Assembly: GCF_002115755.1 (NCBI RefSeq)
Contig: NZ_JFKA01000004.1
Location: 248,001 to 312,000 of the forward strand
Length of the DNA stretch: 64,000 bases
Direction: 5' to 3'
From: Thalassospira mesophila
GTDB taxonomy: Bacteria > Pseudomonadota > Alphaproteobacteria > Rhodospirillales > Thalassospiraceae
Part shown: positions 16,027 to 25,731 of the stretch, piece after piece
Layout of the letters: each line of letters opens with the position of its first letter
Position numbering within the stretch: the stretch's first letter is position 1
Made by a program: the position numbers and the translations under genes
The notes under the pieces: generated by a model
Database searches by the model: none
Seen by the model: the letters and a program-made list of their open reading frames with translations, nothing else
Told to the model about the DNA's origin: nothing

Positions 16027-17741
16027 ATTTGTTGCGCTTTTCATATTGGCTGCGCGGTGATCGCCCGGAACTTGGCCCCGAACAACGTGAAAAACACGCG
16101 CTGGAAACAGCGCGTAATCGCATTTTTATTACCGGCATCATGTTTGGCATTGGCTTTTTGTGGATCGCCGGCGGCCTGTTTAATGCCACCGTGCTTAAAC
16201 AGGGCAACGAACCCGATTTAACAGCGGGTACCGACAGCAAAGAACTTAAAACCGAACGCGCCGATATTGTCGATCGCAACGGCATTTTGCTGGCAACCGA
16301 CCTTCCGACCAGCTCGCTTTATGCTGATGCGCGCGTCATCAAGGACCCGGTGGGTGCCGCTGACCATTTGTTAACCGTGTTGCCCGGGCTGGATCGCGAT
16401 ACGCTGATCCGCCATCTTGGCTCGCAAAAGGCGTTTGTCTGGATCCGCCGCAATTTAACGCCGGATCAGCAATATATGGTCAATGCGCTGGGCATTCCCG
16501 GCCTGAACTTTCAGCGCGAAGAACGCCGCGTTTACCCGCAAGGCCGCCTGTTTGCCCATGTACTGGGCTTCACCGACATTGATAATAACGGCATTGCCGG
16601 GGCCGAACGCGAATTTGACAATGATTTGCGCAGCAATTCCGGCCCGTTGCGCCTGTCGCTTGATATCCGTGTCCAGCACGCGCTGCGCGCCGAAGTTTCC
16701 AGCGCCATGGAAACATACAGCGCCGCCGGGGCCACCGGCCTGGTGATGGATATTTATACCGGCGAAGTCATGGGCATGATTTCCCTGCCCGACTTTGACC
16801 CCCACCGCCCCGGCCAGGGTCCGGCCGATGCGCGTTTTAACCGCGCAACACTGGGTGTTTATGAACAGGGGTCGGTGTTTAAACTGTTTAATGCCGCCAT
16901 CGCGCTCGATACCGGCACCTCAACCCTTTACAGCACCTATGATGCCACCAAGCCCATGCGTGTGGCCCGGTTTACCATCCATGACTTTCATGGTGAAAAC
17001 CGCTGGCTGACCGTGCCGGAAATTCTGGCTTACAGCTCGAATATCGGATCGGCCCGCATGGCGATGGATTTTGGCATTGAAACCCAGAAAAAATATTTGA
17101 AAGATTTCGGCTTTCTCGACCCGTCCGATGTCGAACTGCCCGAAGTCGCATCCCCGCTTTTGCCCAACCCGTGGCGTGAAATCAACCTGATGACGATTTC
17201 CTACGGCCATGGCATTGCGGTATCCCCCCTGCAACTGGTGAATGGTATTTCCACCATTTCCAATGGCGGCATCCGCCGCCCCAGCACCATCTTGAAACAG
17301 GACGGTGCCCCGGCAGGTGTGCGGGTTATTTCAAAAAAGACTTCCGACGACATGCGCCGCTTGATGCGCCTTGTTGTTACCGAAGGTTCCGGCAAAAAAG
17401 CCGACGTACCGGGTTACTTCCTTGGCGGGAAAACCGGTACAGCCGACAAGCTGGTTAACGGGCGCTACGTAAAGAATGCCCGAATGTCTACCTTTGTGGC
17501 CGCCTTTCCGATGCAGGACCCGCGCTATGTGGTTCTGGTGACGCTAGACGGCCCACAAGGAACAAAAGAAACGTATGGATACGCCACGGCCGGCTGGGTA
17601 GCAGCACCGGCAGTGGGTAAGGTTGTGACACGTATTGCTCCCCTACTGGGGATCGAACCGGCGTACGCGAAGGCGCCGGAAATAGAGCAAGCGTTACGTT
17701 TGAATCTTCGTAAAGAGGAACGCAAACTTGCGTCTTTCTGA
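16023..17741 (+). CDS. ftsI: Septal peptidoglycan transpeptidase FtsI (PBP3)
   Basis: A 572-residue class B penicillin-binding protein that cross-links septal peptidoglycan together with FtsW. A membrane anchor lies at about 34-55, then the dimerisation domain (RADIVDRNGILLATDLPTSSLYAD) and the transpeptidase domain. Active-site motifs: Ser284-Val-Phe-Lys287 in EQGSVFKLF, Ser338-Ser-Asn340, and Lys470-Thr-Gly472 in GGKTGTADK. The first motif reads GSVFK where many PBP3s have GSTFK. It overlaps ftsL by ATGA and murE by 14 nt. Confidence 0.95.
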   Translation: MNLLRFSYWLRGDRPELGPEQREKHALETARNRIFITGIMFGIGFLWIAGGLFNATVLKQGNEPDLTAGTDSKELKTERADIVDRNGILLATDLPTSSLYADARVIKDPVGAADHLLTVLPGLDRDTLIRHLGSQKAFVWIRRNLTPDQQYMVNALGIPGLNFQREERRVYPQGRLFAHVLGFTDIDNNGIAGAEREFDNDLRSNSGPLRLSLDIRVQHALRAEVSSAMETYSAAGATGLVMDIYTGEVMGMISLPDFDPHRPGQGPADARFNRATLGVYEQGSVFKLFNAAIALDTGTSTLYSTYDATKPMRVARFTIHDFHGENRWLTVPEILAYSSNIGSARMAMDFGIETQKKYLKDFGFLDPSDVELPEVASPLLPNPWREINLMTISYGHGIAVSPLQLVNGISTISNGGIRRPSTILKQDGAPAGVRVISKKTSDDMRRLMRLVVTEGSGKKADVPGYFLGGKTGTADKLVNGRYVKNARMSTFVAAFPMQDPRYVVLVTLDGPQGTKETYGYATAGWVAAPAVGKVVTRIAPLLGIEPAYAKAPEIEQALRLNLRKEERKLASF

Positions 17742-19188
17742 GCTTATGGCAGGAGATCAGGCGGCATTAAAACATGCCGAAGGACAGGACCCTGATATCA
17801 AGGGCCTGACCGCAGATTCACGCGCCGTGCGTGATGGATTTATGTTCGCCGCCCTTTCGGGGGCGCGCGACGATGGTGCCAAATATATCGACGATGCCAT
17901 CAAACTGGGTGCGTCGGCCATTTTGGCCAAAACCGACACCCCGAAAACACCGGCCATTACCGTGCCGTTGATTCCGGTTGAAAACCCGCGCCAGCGTTAT
18001 GCCCAGCTTGCGGCGCGTTTTTACGGCAAGCAACCCGACACCATTGCCGCCATTACCGGCACCAATGGCAAAACATCCACCGCTGTTTTCACCGAACAGC
18101 TTTGGACGTTACTGGGGAACATATCGGGATCGATCGGCACATTGGGCATTCGCGCTGCCGGGGCCAAAATTCCCGGGTCGCTGACCACGCCCGACCCGGT
18201 CGCCCTGCACCAGTCATTGGCCGAAATGAGCGACATTGGCGTTACCCATGTTGCCATGGAAGCCAGTTCGCACGGGCTGGACCAGCACCGGCTTGATGGC
18301 GTGAAGGTGCGCGTTGCGGCCTTTACCAACCTGTCGCGCGACCATCTGGATTATCATGGCGACTTTGCCAAATATTTTGCTGCCAAGGCCCGCCTGTTTC
18401 AAAGCTTGCTGATGGCCGATGGCACCGCCGTGATTAATGCCGACATTGCGCAATATGACCTGCTGCATCGCATCTGCCAGGATCGCGGCATTGAAATATT
18501 GTCCTATGGCCTTAAGGGCGATGGCATCAAATTGCTGGCAACCAAGCCAGATGCCACTGGCACCAAAATCAAACTTGCCATCGACAATGGCGAATACAGC
18601 GTGCATTTGCCGCTGATGGGCACGTTTCAGGTCATGAACGCCCTGGCAGCCCTGGGTATTGTCATTGCATCGGGTGCGGAAGTTGACGACGCCGTTGCCG
18701 CCCTTGAAAAACTGCAAGGGGTTCGGGGCCGACTGGAACTGGTGGGTAAAACCAAATTTGGCGCACCGGTTTTTGTTGATTACGCCCACACCCCCGACGC
18801 GCTTGAAACCGTGATCAAGGCGGTGCGTCCGCATTGCAAGGGCCGGGTGATTTGCGTGTTTGGCGCAGGCGGCGACCGCGATACCGGCAAACGCCCGGAA
18901 ATGGGCCGTGCCGTTAAAGACAACGCCGATATTGCCATAATTACCGACGATAACCCGCGCAGCGAAGACCCGGCGACCATTCGTGCCGCCATCAAGGCCG
19001 CCTGCGAAGGGGCGGTTGAAATTGGCGACCGCGCCGAAGCCATCAAACGTGGCATTGGTATTTTGCAGCGTAATGACATTCTGATTATTGCCGGCAAGGG
19101 CCATGAACGCGGTCAGATCGTTGGTGCCAATGTATTGCCATTTGACGATGCTGCCGTGGCCCGCAATTTGTTGCTGGGCGGCAACTAG
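17728..19188 (+). CDS. murE: UDP-MurNAc-tripeptide synthetase MurE (meso-diaminopimelate adding)
   Basis: A 486-residue Mur ligase that adds the third residue to the UDP-MurNAc dipeptide in the cytoplasm. ATP-binding loop ITGTNGKTST, central domain LSRDHLDYHGDFAKYFAAKARLF with the carbamylated Lys region, and the C-terminal DDNPRSEDP motif that marks enzymes specific for meso-diaminopimelate. The start is TTG, 8 nt after AGGA, inside the end of ftsI. A 100-bp gap with a strong stem-loop separates it from murF, a break in the otherwise tight cluster. Confidence 0.95.
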   Translation: MRLSELMAGDQAALKHAEGQDPDIKGLTADSRAVRDGFMFAALSGARDDGAKYIDDAIKLGASAILAKTDTPKTPAITVPLIPVENPRQRYAQLAARFYGKQPDTIAAITGTNGKTSTAVFTEQLWTLLGNISGSIGTLGIRAAGAKIPGSLTTPDPVALHQSLAEMSDIGVTHVAMEASSHGLDQHRLDGVKVRVAAFTNLSRDHLDYHGDFAKYFAAKARLFQSLLMADGTAVINADIAQYDLLHRICQDRGIEILSYGLKGDGIKLLATKPDATGTKIKLAIDNGEYSVHLPLMGTFQVMNALAALGIVIASGAEVDDAVAALEKLQGVRGRLELVGKTKFGAPVFVDYAHTPDALETVIKAVRPHCKGRVICVFGAGGDRDTGKRPEMGRAVKDNADIAIITDDNPRSEDPATIRAAIKAACEGAVEIGDRAEAIKRGIGILQRNDILIIAGKGHERGQIVGANVLPFDDAAVARNLLLGGN

Positions 19189-19201
19189 ACACTTGCGATT
19201 G

Positions 19202-19231
19202 GCGTTCCCTGCCGGTTTGTGCAGGGAACGC
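19202..19231 (+). promoter_or_regulatory. Stem-loop between murE and murF
   Basis: GCGTTCCCTGC (19202-19212) and GCAGGGAACGC (19221-19231) form a perfect 11-bp stem with an 8-nt loop. No T run follows, so it is more likely an mRNA processing or stability element, or a partial terminator, than a full stop. Confidence 0.5.
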
Positions 19232-19288
19232 GGCAAGGTGTGATCTGCCAGACAGACAAAGACGTGACCAACGGAAAGAAGAAACGCG

Positions 19289-20725
19289 ATGAGTGAAGCT
19301 GTTTTATGGACGGCAGAGGACGCAGTGTCCGCCACAGGCGGCATCGTCGCAGGCGACTGGCAGGTTACCGGCATTTCAATTGATAGCCGCAAAACCCGGC
19401 CCGGCGATTTGTTCATTGCCCTTAAAGGCCCCAATTTTGACGGCCATCAGTTTGTCGCCAAGGCGTTCGAGGCCGGCTGTGCCGCCGCCCTTGTGTCTGA
19501 CGGATCGGTTTTACCGCCCAATGCCAATGCGTTGATTGTTGATGATACGCTAGATGCGATGGTGCGCCTTGGCCTTGCCGGGCGTGCCCGCAGCAAGGCC
19601 AAAATTATCGCCATTACCGGCAGTGTTGGCAAAACCGGCACCAAGGAAGCCCTTAAATATGTGCTGGGCGAACAGGGCAAAACCCATGCCAGCCCGGCCA
19701 GCTTTAACAACCATTGGGGGGTGCCGCTTAGTTTGGCGACCCTGCCGGTTGATGCCAAATACGGCGTTTTTGAAATTGGCATGAACCATCCCGGCGAAAT
19801 TACGCCGCTGGTTAAAATGGTAAAGCCTGCGGTTGCGCTAATCACCAATGTGGTCGGTGCGCATACCGAATATTTCAAGGACGAAGGCGAAATTGCCAAA
19901 GCCAAAGCCGAAATATTTGAAGGGCTGGACAAGGATGGTGCGGCGATCCTGAACCGCGACAATTTGCATTATTTTGCCCTCGCACGCCGGGCCAAAGAAC
20001 TGGGCATAACCACCATTAAGGCCTTTGGCACCGATGCCACCGCTGATTACCGGTTGTTTGAAGCCAATATCGTTACCGGCGGCAGTGCGGTTCGCGCCCG
20101 TGTCGGCGGCCGTGATCTGGAATATTTTATCGGCTGCCCCGGTGAACACTGGGTGATCAATTCGCTGGCGGTTTTGGCCTGCGTCGACCAGTCAGGCGCC
20201 GATGTGGTACGTGCGGCACAGGATTTGGCCGATGTCACCCCGCCTGACGGGCGCGGGGCGCGCCACGCCCTTGCCATCACCGATAAAACCGGGGCGCAAA
20301 CCGGCCATTACATTTTAATCGACGATGCCTATAACGCCAACCCGACATCCATGATGGCGGGGTTAAAACTGCTGGCCAATGAAAAGCCGGAAGGCACCGG
20401 GCGGCGCATTGCCGTTTTGGGCGATATGCGCGAACTGGGCGACGAAGCCGAACAAATGCACCGCGACCTTGTCCATCCGCTTGAACATTTGGGAATCGAT
20501 GGCGTTTTCACCGTTGGCCCGATGATGGCCCTGCTGGCACAAGAACTGCCAAGTGATCGCCATTTGGGCCATTTTGATGCCGCCGAGGACGCGATTAACC
20601 CCGTTCGCACCGCAATTCGCGATGGAGACGTGGTTTTAATCAAAGGATCACTTGGCATTTACGTTTCTAAAATTGTTTCCGCTTTAAAATCGGGCCACGC
20701 GGGCATCGCCCCGACATCCAACTGA
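19289..20725 (+). CDS. murF: UDP-MurNAc-tripeptide-D-alanyl-D-alanine ligase MurF
   Basis: A 478-residue Mur ligase adding D-Ala-D-Ala to complete the UDP-MurNAc-pentapeptide. It has the N-terminal substrate domain (GISIDSRKTRPGDLFIALKG), ATP loop ITGSVGKTGTKEAL, FNNHWGVPLSLA, the EIGMNHPGEI motif typical of MurF, and DDAYNANPTSM in the C-terminal domain. The ATP loop reads GSVGKTGTK, the usual MurF variant. Starts at an ATG preceded by GGAAAGAAG. Confidence 0.95.
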   Translation: MSEAVLWTAEDAVSATGGIVAGDWQVTGISIDSRKTRPGDLFIALKGPNFDGHQFVAKAFEAGCAAALVSDGSVLPPNANALIVDDTLDAMVRLGLAGRARSKAKIIAITGSVGKTGTKEALKYVLGEQGKTHASPASFNNHWGVPLSLATLPVDAKYGVFEIGMNHPGEITPLVKMVKPAVALITNVVGAHTEYFKDEGEIAKAKAEIFEGLDKDGAAILNRDNLHYFALARRAKELGITTIKAFGTDATADYRLFEANIVTGGSAVRARVGGRDLEYFIGCPGEHWVINSLAVLACVDQSGADVVRAAQDLADVTPPDGRGARHALAITDKTGAQTGHYILIDDAYNANPTSMMAGLKLLANEKPEGTGRRIAVLGDMRELGDEAEQMHRDLVHPLEHLGIDGVFTVGPMMALLAQELPSDRHLGHFDAAEDAINPVRTAIRDGDVVLIKGSLGIYVSKIVSALKSGHAGIAPTSN

Positions 20726-20747
20726 CGCATAAGGGACCCAAGGGGCA

Positions 20748-21836
20748 ATGCTCTATAACCTGCTATACCCGCTGGCTGACCAGTTTCCGCTGTTTAATCT
20801 GTTTCGGTACATCACCTTTCGGACCGGCGGTGCTGTTTTTACATCGCTGGTGCTGGCATTTGTGCTGGGTCCCTGGCTGATTGACCAACTGCGCGCCCGC
20901 CAAAGCGAAGGCCAGCCCATTCGCGAAGATGGGCCGGAAAGCCATTTGCTGACCAAAAAAGGCACGCCCACCATGGGCGGCCTTTTGTTGCTGATATCAA
21001 CCTGTGTCGCGACATTGCTGTGGGCCGATATGACCAACCCCTATGTGTGGGCGGTGTTGCTGGTCACGGTTGGTTACGGGTTTCTCGGTTTCATGGATGA
21101 CTTTTTAAAGGTCTCCAAACGCAATTCAAAAGGCCTGCCGGGCAAGGTAAAATTGCTGGGCCAGTTCACCATTGCCGCCCTGGCATCGTGGTGGATTGCG
21201 CATAATACCGACCCGGCCCTGGCAACCCAGCTGGCCTTTCCGTTTTTTAAAAACCTGTTGCTCGATCTGGGCTGGTTTTTTGTTCCCTTTGCCATGGTTG
21301 TGATGGTCGGGGCATCGAACGCGGTGAACCTGACTGACGGGCTGGATGGCCTTGCCATTGTGCCGGTCATGATCGCCGCTGCCAGCTTTGCCCTGATCAC
21401 GTATCTGATCGGTAACGTTCAGTTTGCCGATTATTTGCAGGTTCATTATGTGGCGGGGGCGGGCGAATTAACCGTGTTACTCGGCGCACTGGTGGGTGCC
21501 GGGCTGGGCTTTTTATGGTTCAATGCGCCCCCTGCGATGGTGTTTATGGGCGATACCGGGTCACTTGCGCTTGGCGGGGCCCTTGGTGCCGTTGCCGTTG
21601 TTACCAAACACGAACTGGTTCTGGCGATCATTGGCGGTTTGTTTGTCCTTGAAACAGTATCGGTGATTATTCAGGTCGGCTCGTTCAAGCTGACCGGCAA
21701 GCGCGTGTTTCGCATGGCGCCGTTACATCACCATTTTGAAAAAAAGGGCTGGCACGAACCCACCATTGTGATCCGGTTCTGGATCATTTCGGTCATTCTG
21801 GCCCTGATCGGCCTTGCCACCCTTAAACTGCGTTAA
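20748..21836 (+). CDS. mraY: Phospho-MurNAc-pentapeptide translocase MraY
   Basis: A 362-residue inner-membrane enzyme with about ten helices that transfers phospho-MurNAc-pentapeptide to undecaprenyl phosphate, making lipid I. Signature segments: [13 protein letters not shown], the catalytic [32 protein letters not shown] and the histidine-rich [12 protein letters not shown]. Length is normal for the family. It begins 22 nt after murF. Confidence 0.96.
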   Translation: MLYNLLYPLADQFPLFNLFRYITFRTGGAVFTSLVLAFVLGPWLIDQLRARQSEGQPIREDGPESHLLTKKGTPTMGGLLLLISTCVATLLWADMTNPYVWAVLLVTVGYGFLGFMDDFLKVSKRNSKGLPGKVKLLGQFTIAALASWWIAHNTDPALATQLAFPFFKNLLLDLGWFFVPFAMVVMVGASNAVNLTDGLDGLAIVPVMIAAASFALITYLIGNVQFADYLQVHYVAGAGELTVLLGALVGAGLGFLWFNAPPAMVFMGDTGSLALGGALGAVAVVTKHELVLAIIGGLFVLETVSVIIQVGSFKLTGKRVFRMAPLHHHFEKKGWHEPTIVIRFWIISVILALIGLATLKLR

Positions 21837-21863
21837 TCCCCCCTTTTTGACTGGAACGCGAAA

Positions 21864-23291
21864 TTGATCGATCTTTCACATTTGCACGGAAAAACCGTTG
21901 CGGTTCTGGGCCTTGGAAAATCGGGGCTGGCCAGTGTGAAGGCATTGATCAAATCGGGTGCCGTGGTTTGGGCGTGGGATGACAACGAAGACAGCCGCCA
22001 TCAGCTTGATGCGCTGGAGTTAACCCCTGTCAATCTGGTGGAATGCGACTGGAACCAGCCCGATATGCTGGTGATCAGCCCCGGCATTCCATCCACCTTC
22101 CCCACCCCGCACCCGGCCGCCGAAAAGGCACGCCGGGCGGGCAAACCAATTGTGTGCGATGTGGAACTGCTGTGTACCACAGCCGCCCATGTGCCCATGC
22201 TGGCGATTACCGGCACCAATGGCAAATCAACCACCACGGCGTTAACCGCGCATATCATTGCCCAATCGGGCATCAAAACCCAGGTGGGTGGCAATTTGGG
22301 TTACCCGGTTTTGGGGTTTGATGCCCTTGAAGCCGATGATTGTTATGTGCTGGAACTTTCCAGCTATCAGCTCGATTTAATTGCCGATGCGGCCTTTGAT
22401 GCCAGCGCGCTTTTAAACATAACGCCTGATCATTTGGACCGCCACGGCGGCATGCCGGGCTATATCGGTGCGAAACGCAACATTTTCACCCATCAAAAAG
22501 GGCCAAAATGGGCGATCATTTCGATTGACGATGAACCCTGCGCACAAATGGCAACCGAACTGGCGCGCGAAGGCGGCCACCGGATGGTCGAAATTTCGGT
22601 GAGTGGCCCGGCTCAACACGGCGTTTACGTCGATGACCATTGGCTGGTCGATGACCTGGACGGGCATAAAAACCCGGTGCTGGATCTGACAACCGTTTCG
22701 CACATGCCCGGTCGCCATAACTGGCAAAACATTGCCTTTGCCTATGCCCTGTGCCGGGCGCGCAATGTCGCAACGGACGATATTATCGCCGGGGTTATGT
22801 CGTTTCCCGGCCTTGCCCACCGGCAGGAGCAGCTTGGCGCGATGAACGGCATTGTTTTTGTTAATGACAGCAAAGCCACCAATGCCGAGGCCACGGCCAG
22901 GGCATTGTCCGCCTATGATAATATCTACTGGATTTTGGGCGGCAAACCCAAGGAAGGCGGCATTAACGGGCTGGACCCATTTTATAGCCACATCAAAAAA
23001 GCCTTTCTGATTGGCGCTGCCACCGATGATTTTGCCGCCACGCTGGATGGTCATCTGCCCTATGAAAAATGCGGCACGCTGGACATAGCGACAAAGCGCG
23101 CTTTTGCGTGCGCACAAGCCGACATAGCCAACCAGCCTGCCCCTGAAAATGCGCCATCCGCGCCGGTCATTTTGCTGTCGCCCGCCTGCGCATCGTTTGA
23201 TCAGTTCAAAAGTTTTGAAGCCCGCGGCGAAGCCTTTCGCACGCTGTTTAATGCCCTGTCGTCACAGTCCCCCGATCAGGAGGCCCTATGA
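21864..23291 (+). CDS. murD: UDP-MurNAc-L-alanine-D-glutamate ligase MurD
   Basis: A 475-residue Mur ligase adding D-glutamate. The N-terminal Rossmann-like domain begins VAVLGLGKSGLASVKALI; ATP loop AITGTNGKSTTTAL; LELSSYQLDLI; the ITPDHLDRHGGMPGYIGAK central motif; and C-terminal FVNDSKATNAEATARAL and LLSPACASFDQF. The start is TTG with GGA 8 nt upstream. Its stop overlaps the ftsW start (ATGA). Confidence 0.95.
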   Translation: MIDLSHLHGKTVAVLGLGKSGLASVKALIKSGAVVWAWDDNEDSRHQLDALELTPVNLVECDWNQPDMLVISPGIPSTFPTPHPAAEKARRAGKPIVCDVELLCTTAAHVPMLAITGTNGKSTTTALTAHIIAQSGIKTQVGGNLGYPVLGFDALEADDCYVLELSSYQLDLIADAAFDASALLNITPDHLDRHGGMPGYIGAKRNIFTHQKGPKWAIISIDDEPCAQMATELAREGGHRMVEISVSGPAQHGVYVDDHWLVDDLDGHKNPVLDLTTVSHMPGRHNWQNIAFAYALCRARNVATDDIIAGVMSFPGLAHRQEQLGAMNGIVFVNDSKATNAEATARALSAYDNIYWILGGKPKEGGINGLDPFYSHIKKAFLIGAATDDFAATLDGHLPYEKCGTLDIATKRAFACAQADIANQPAPENAPSAPVILLSPACASFDQFKSFEARGEAFRTLFNALSSQSPDQEAL

Positions 23292-24430
23292 AATCTCCGT
23301 TTGGCGATAAAAACGGCAATACCGCCTTTTCACGCGCCGATACGTCGATTTTAAGCGTGTGGTGGTGGACGGTGGACCGCTGGTTATTGGCCGCCACCAT
23401 TTTGTTAATGGGCATTGGTGCGCTGCTGGTCATGTCGGCCAGCCCGCCGGTGGCAGATCGCATTGGTGTCGACAGTTTTCACTTTGTCCGCCGGCAGTTT
23501 TTCTTTTTAACGCTGGCGGTTATTTGTGCGGGCGGCATTTCGATGCTGTCGATCAAATGGGTGCGTCGCCTGGCTTCGATCATGTTTTTGGGCGTTGTCG
23601 CCATGCTGATTATCACACCCTTTGTCGGCGCGGAAATCAAGGGTGCGGTTCGCTGGATCAATTTTGGTGGCATCACCATTCAACCATCGGAATTTTTAAA
23701 ACCGGCCTTTGCCGTTGTCGCCGCGTGGATGTTTTCCGAAGGGCGGTTAAACCCGAATTTCCCCGGCTATATCGTCAGTTGCATGTTGCTGGCAACCTGC
23801 ATGATCCTGCTTATGATCCAGCCTGACTTTGGCCAGACCGTGGTGATCACCGCCATCTGGTCCGCACAGATTTTTCTGGCGGGCTTGCCGATTGTGCTGG
23901 TTTTTGGCCTTGGGATGGGGGTTGTTGGCTTGGCCGCATCGGCCTATTTGATATTGCCGCATGTGCAATCGCGCGTGGACCGTTTTCTTGATCCTGCAAC
24001 GGGCGATAACTATCAGGTTCAGCGCTCGATGGAAGCGTTTATGAATGGCGGCATCATGGGCCAGGGGCCGGGCGAAGGCACGGTTAAAAACTATCTCCCC
24101 GATGCCCATTCCGACTTTATCTTTGCTGTCGCGGGCGAGGAATTCGGCCTGTTATTCTGCCTGCTTGTCGTTGGTATCTTTACCTTTATCGTCATGCGGG
24201 GCCTGTCGCGGATGATGGGGGAACGCAACATGTTTGTGGTGCTGGCCGTTACCGGACTTCTGGTTCAGTTCGGCTTGCAAGCCATGATTAATATGGCATC
24301 GACCCTGCAACTTGTCCCGCCCAAAGGCATGACATTGCCGTTTGTGTCCTATGGCGGGTCGTCGACCGTCGCCATTGCCATCAGTATGGGCTTTATTTTG
24401 GCCTTAACGCGAAAAAGAAGCACCAATTAG
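23288..24430 (+). CDS. ftsW: Septal peptidoglycan polymerase FtsW
   Basis: A 380-residue SEDS-family glycosyltransferase with about ten membrane helices that polymerises lipid II at the septum in complex with FtsI. Family motifs include the extracytoplasmic catalytic-loop region AEIKGAVRWINFGGITIQPSEFLKPA, MEAFMNGGIMGQGPGEG, DFIFAVAGEEFG and the C-terminal PPKGMTLPFVSYGGSS. Longer quotes avoided; the conserved Asp sits in the LPDAHSDF segment. Overlaps murD by ATGA. A 95-bp gap before murG holds a weak hairpin (GAAAGG/CCTTTC near 24450). Confidence 0.95.
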   Translation: MKSPFGDKNGNTAFSRADTSILSVWWWTVDRWLLAATILLMGIGALLVMSASPPVADRIGVDSFHFVRRQFFFLTLAVICAGGISMLSIKWVRRLASIMFLGVVAMLIITPFVGAEIKGAVRWINFGGITIQPSEFLKPAFAVVAAWMFSEGRLNPNFPGYIVSCMLLATCMILLMIQPDFGQTVVITAIWSAQIFLAGLPIVLVFGLGMGVVGLAASAYLILPHVQSRVDRFLDPATGDNYQVQRSMEAFMNGGIMGQGPGEGTVKNYLPDAHSDFIFAVAGEEFGLLFCLLVVGIFTFIVMRGLSRMMGERNMFVVLAVTGLLVQFGLQAMINMASTLQLVPPKGMTLPFVSYGGSSTVAIAISMGFILALTRKRSTN

Positions 24431-24525
24431 GCCGTTTTTCGCCTGCGTTTGAAAGGATATTAACCTTTCTCGGTTTCTCTTGAAGCATCCGGCCTTTGGG
24501 TCCATCCGAGTTTCGCGCAGGTTAC

Positions 24526-25731
24526 ATGTCCACTATGACGACAGATGATTTCACCCTTGCCGACACCCCGCTTGACGGGCAATGCATTGCCCTGACATCG
24601 GGCGGGACCGGCGGACATATGTTTCCTGCGGTTTCGCTGGCGCGCGCGCTGGTCCGGCGCGGGGCGACAGTGGTGTTTTTCACCGATGCCCGCGCCGCGC
24701 GCTATACCGAAGATGTCGAAGGTGTAACCACCATTTTGCTACCTGCGGGCGGCATTGCAGGCAAGGGACTCCGTGGGCGTATTTCCGGTATGTTGCGCCT
24801 TGCGCTTGGCACATGGCAGGCCCGACGCCACCTTAAAAAAATTCGCCCGGCGGCCGTTATCGGTTTTGGCGGTTATGCCTCGATCCCGGCGACGGTAGCG
24901 GCAAAGTCCTTGCGCATTCCCCTTGCCATTCACGAACAAAATGCCGTTCTGGGCCGGGCCAACCGGGTTGTTGCAGGGGCAGCCGCCCGCATTGCCACAT
25001 CGTTTCGCGATGTCCGCCTGATTGATGATGCCGATAAACCCCGCGTGGTCTGGACCGGCAACCCCGTCCGCCAGGAAATTGCCGCACTTTCTGCCGCGCC
25101 ATATAACGCGCCGACGGCCGATGGCCCGGTGAATGTGCTAATAACCGGTGGCAGCCAGGGTGCCAGGGTTTTGTCGGAAATTTTACCCAAAGCCATTGTA
25201 AACCTGCCCGATGCCCTTAAATCGCGCCTGCACATTACCCAGCAAGCCCGTGCTGAAGACCTTGATCAGGTTGCCAAAACCTATGAGGGATCGGGCATTG
25301 ATGTCACGCTAAAACCGTTTTTTGACGATATTGCGCAACGATTGCGCGATGCCCACCTGGTAATTGCGCGGTCTGGCGCATCGACGGTGGCGGAACTGAC
25401 CATTGCCGGGCGGCCATCCCTTTTGGTGCCCCTGCCCCACGCGATTGACGACCATCAGCGTTATAATGCCGAACAGGTCGAACAGGCGGGCGGCGCATGG
25501 ATGCTGTCGCAGGAACGTTTTACCGTGGACATCGTTAGCGAAAGACTGGCCAAACTTTTAACCGGCCCCGCCGCCCTTGCCCTGGCCGCCGAAGGTGCGC
25601 GCAGTGCCGCACGCACCAATGCCGCCGAACGGCTGGCCGATATGGTGCTTGATTTGCTGGGGCTTAACCCGGCAGGCACACCGGTCGATCTGAAACAAGA
25701 AACAACCCACGTCCAAGGAGACCTCGCATGA
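24526..25731 (+). CDS. murG: Lipid II synthase MurG (GlcNAc transferase)
   Basis: A 401-residue GT-B glycosyltransferase on the inner face of the membrane that adds GlcNAc to lipid I. N-terminal glycine-rich loop [52 protein letters not shown], and C-terminal [13 protein letters not shown] and [26 protein letters not shown] (donor site). The start is uncertain: ATG at 24526 has AGG 4 nt upstream, an in-frame ATG is at 24535, and a TTG at 24496. The C-terminus is about 20 residues longer than usual. Stop overlaps murC (ATGA). Confidence 0.94.
   Translation: MSTMTTDDFTLADTPLDGQCIALTSGGTGGHMFPAVSLARALVRRGATVVFFTDARAARYTEDVEGVTTILLPAGGIAGKGLRGRISGMLRLALGTWQARRHLKKIRPAAVIGFGGYASIPATVAAKSLRIPLAIHEQNAVLGRANRVVAGAAARIATSFRDVRLIDDADKPRVVWTGNPVRQEIAALSAAPYNAPTADGPVNVLITGGSQGARVLSEILPKAIVNLPDALKSRLHITQQARAEDLDQVAKTYEGSGIDVTLKPFFDDIAQRLRDAHLVIARSGASTVAELTIAGRPSLLVPLPHAIDDHQRYNAEQVEQAGGAWMLSQERFTVDIVSERLAKLLTGPAALALAAEGARSAARTNAAERLADMVLDLLGLNPAGTPVDLKQETTHVQGDLA

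Noticed and set aside
18214-19434. 406-codon open frame opposite murE
   Set aside because: It is antisense to a clear murE along its full length, runs into murF, and has the His/Asn/Gly-rich composition of a shadow frame.
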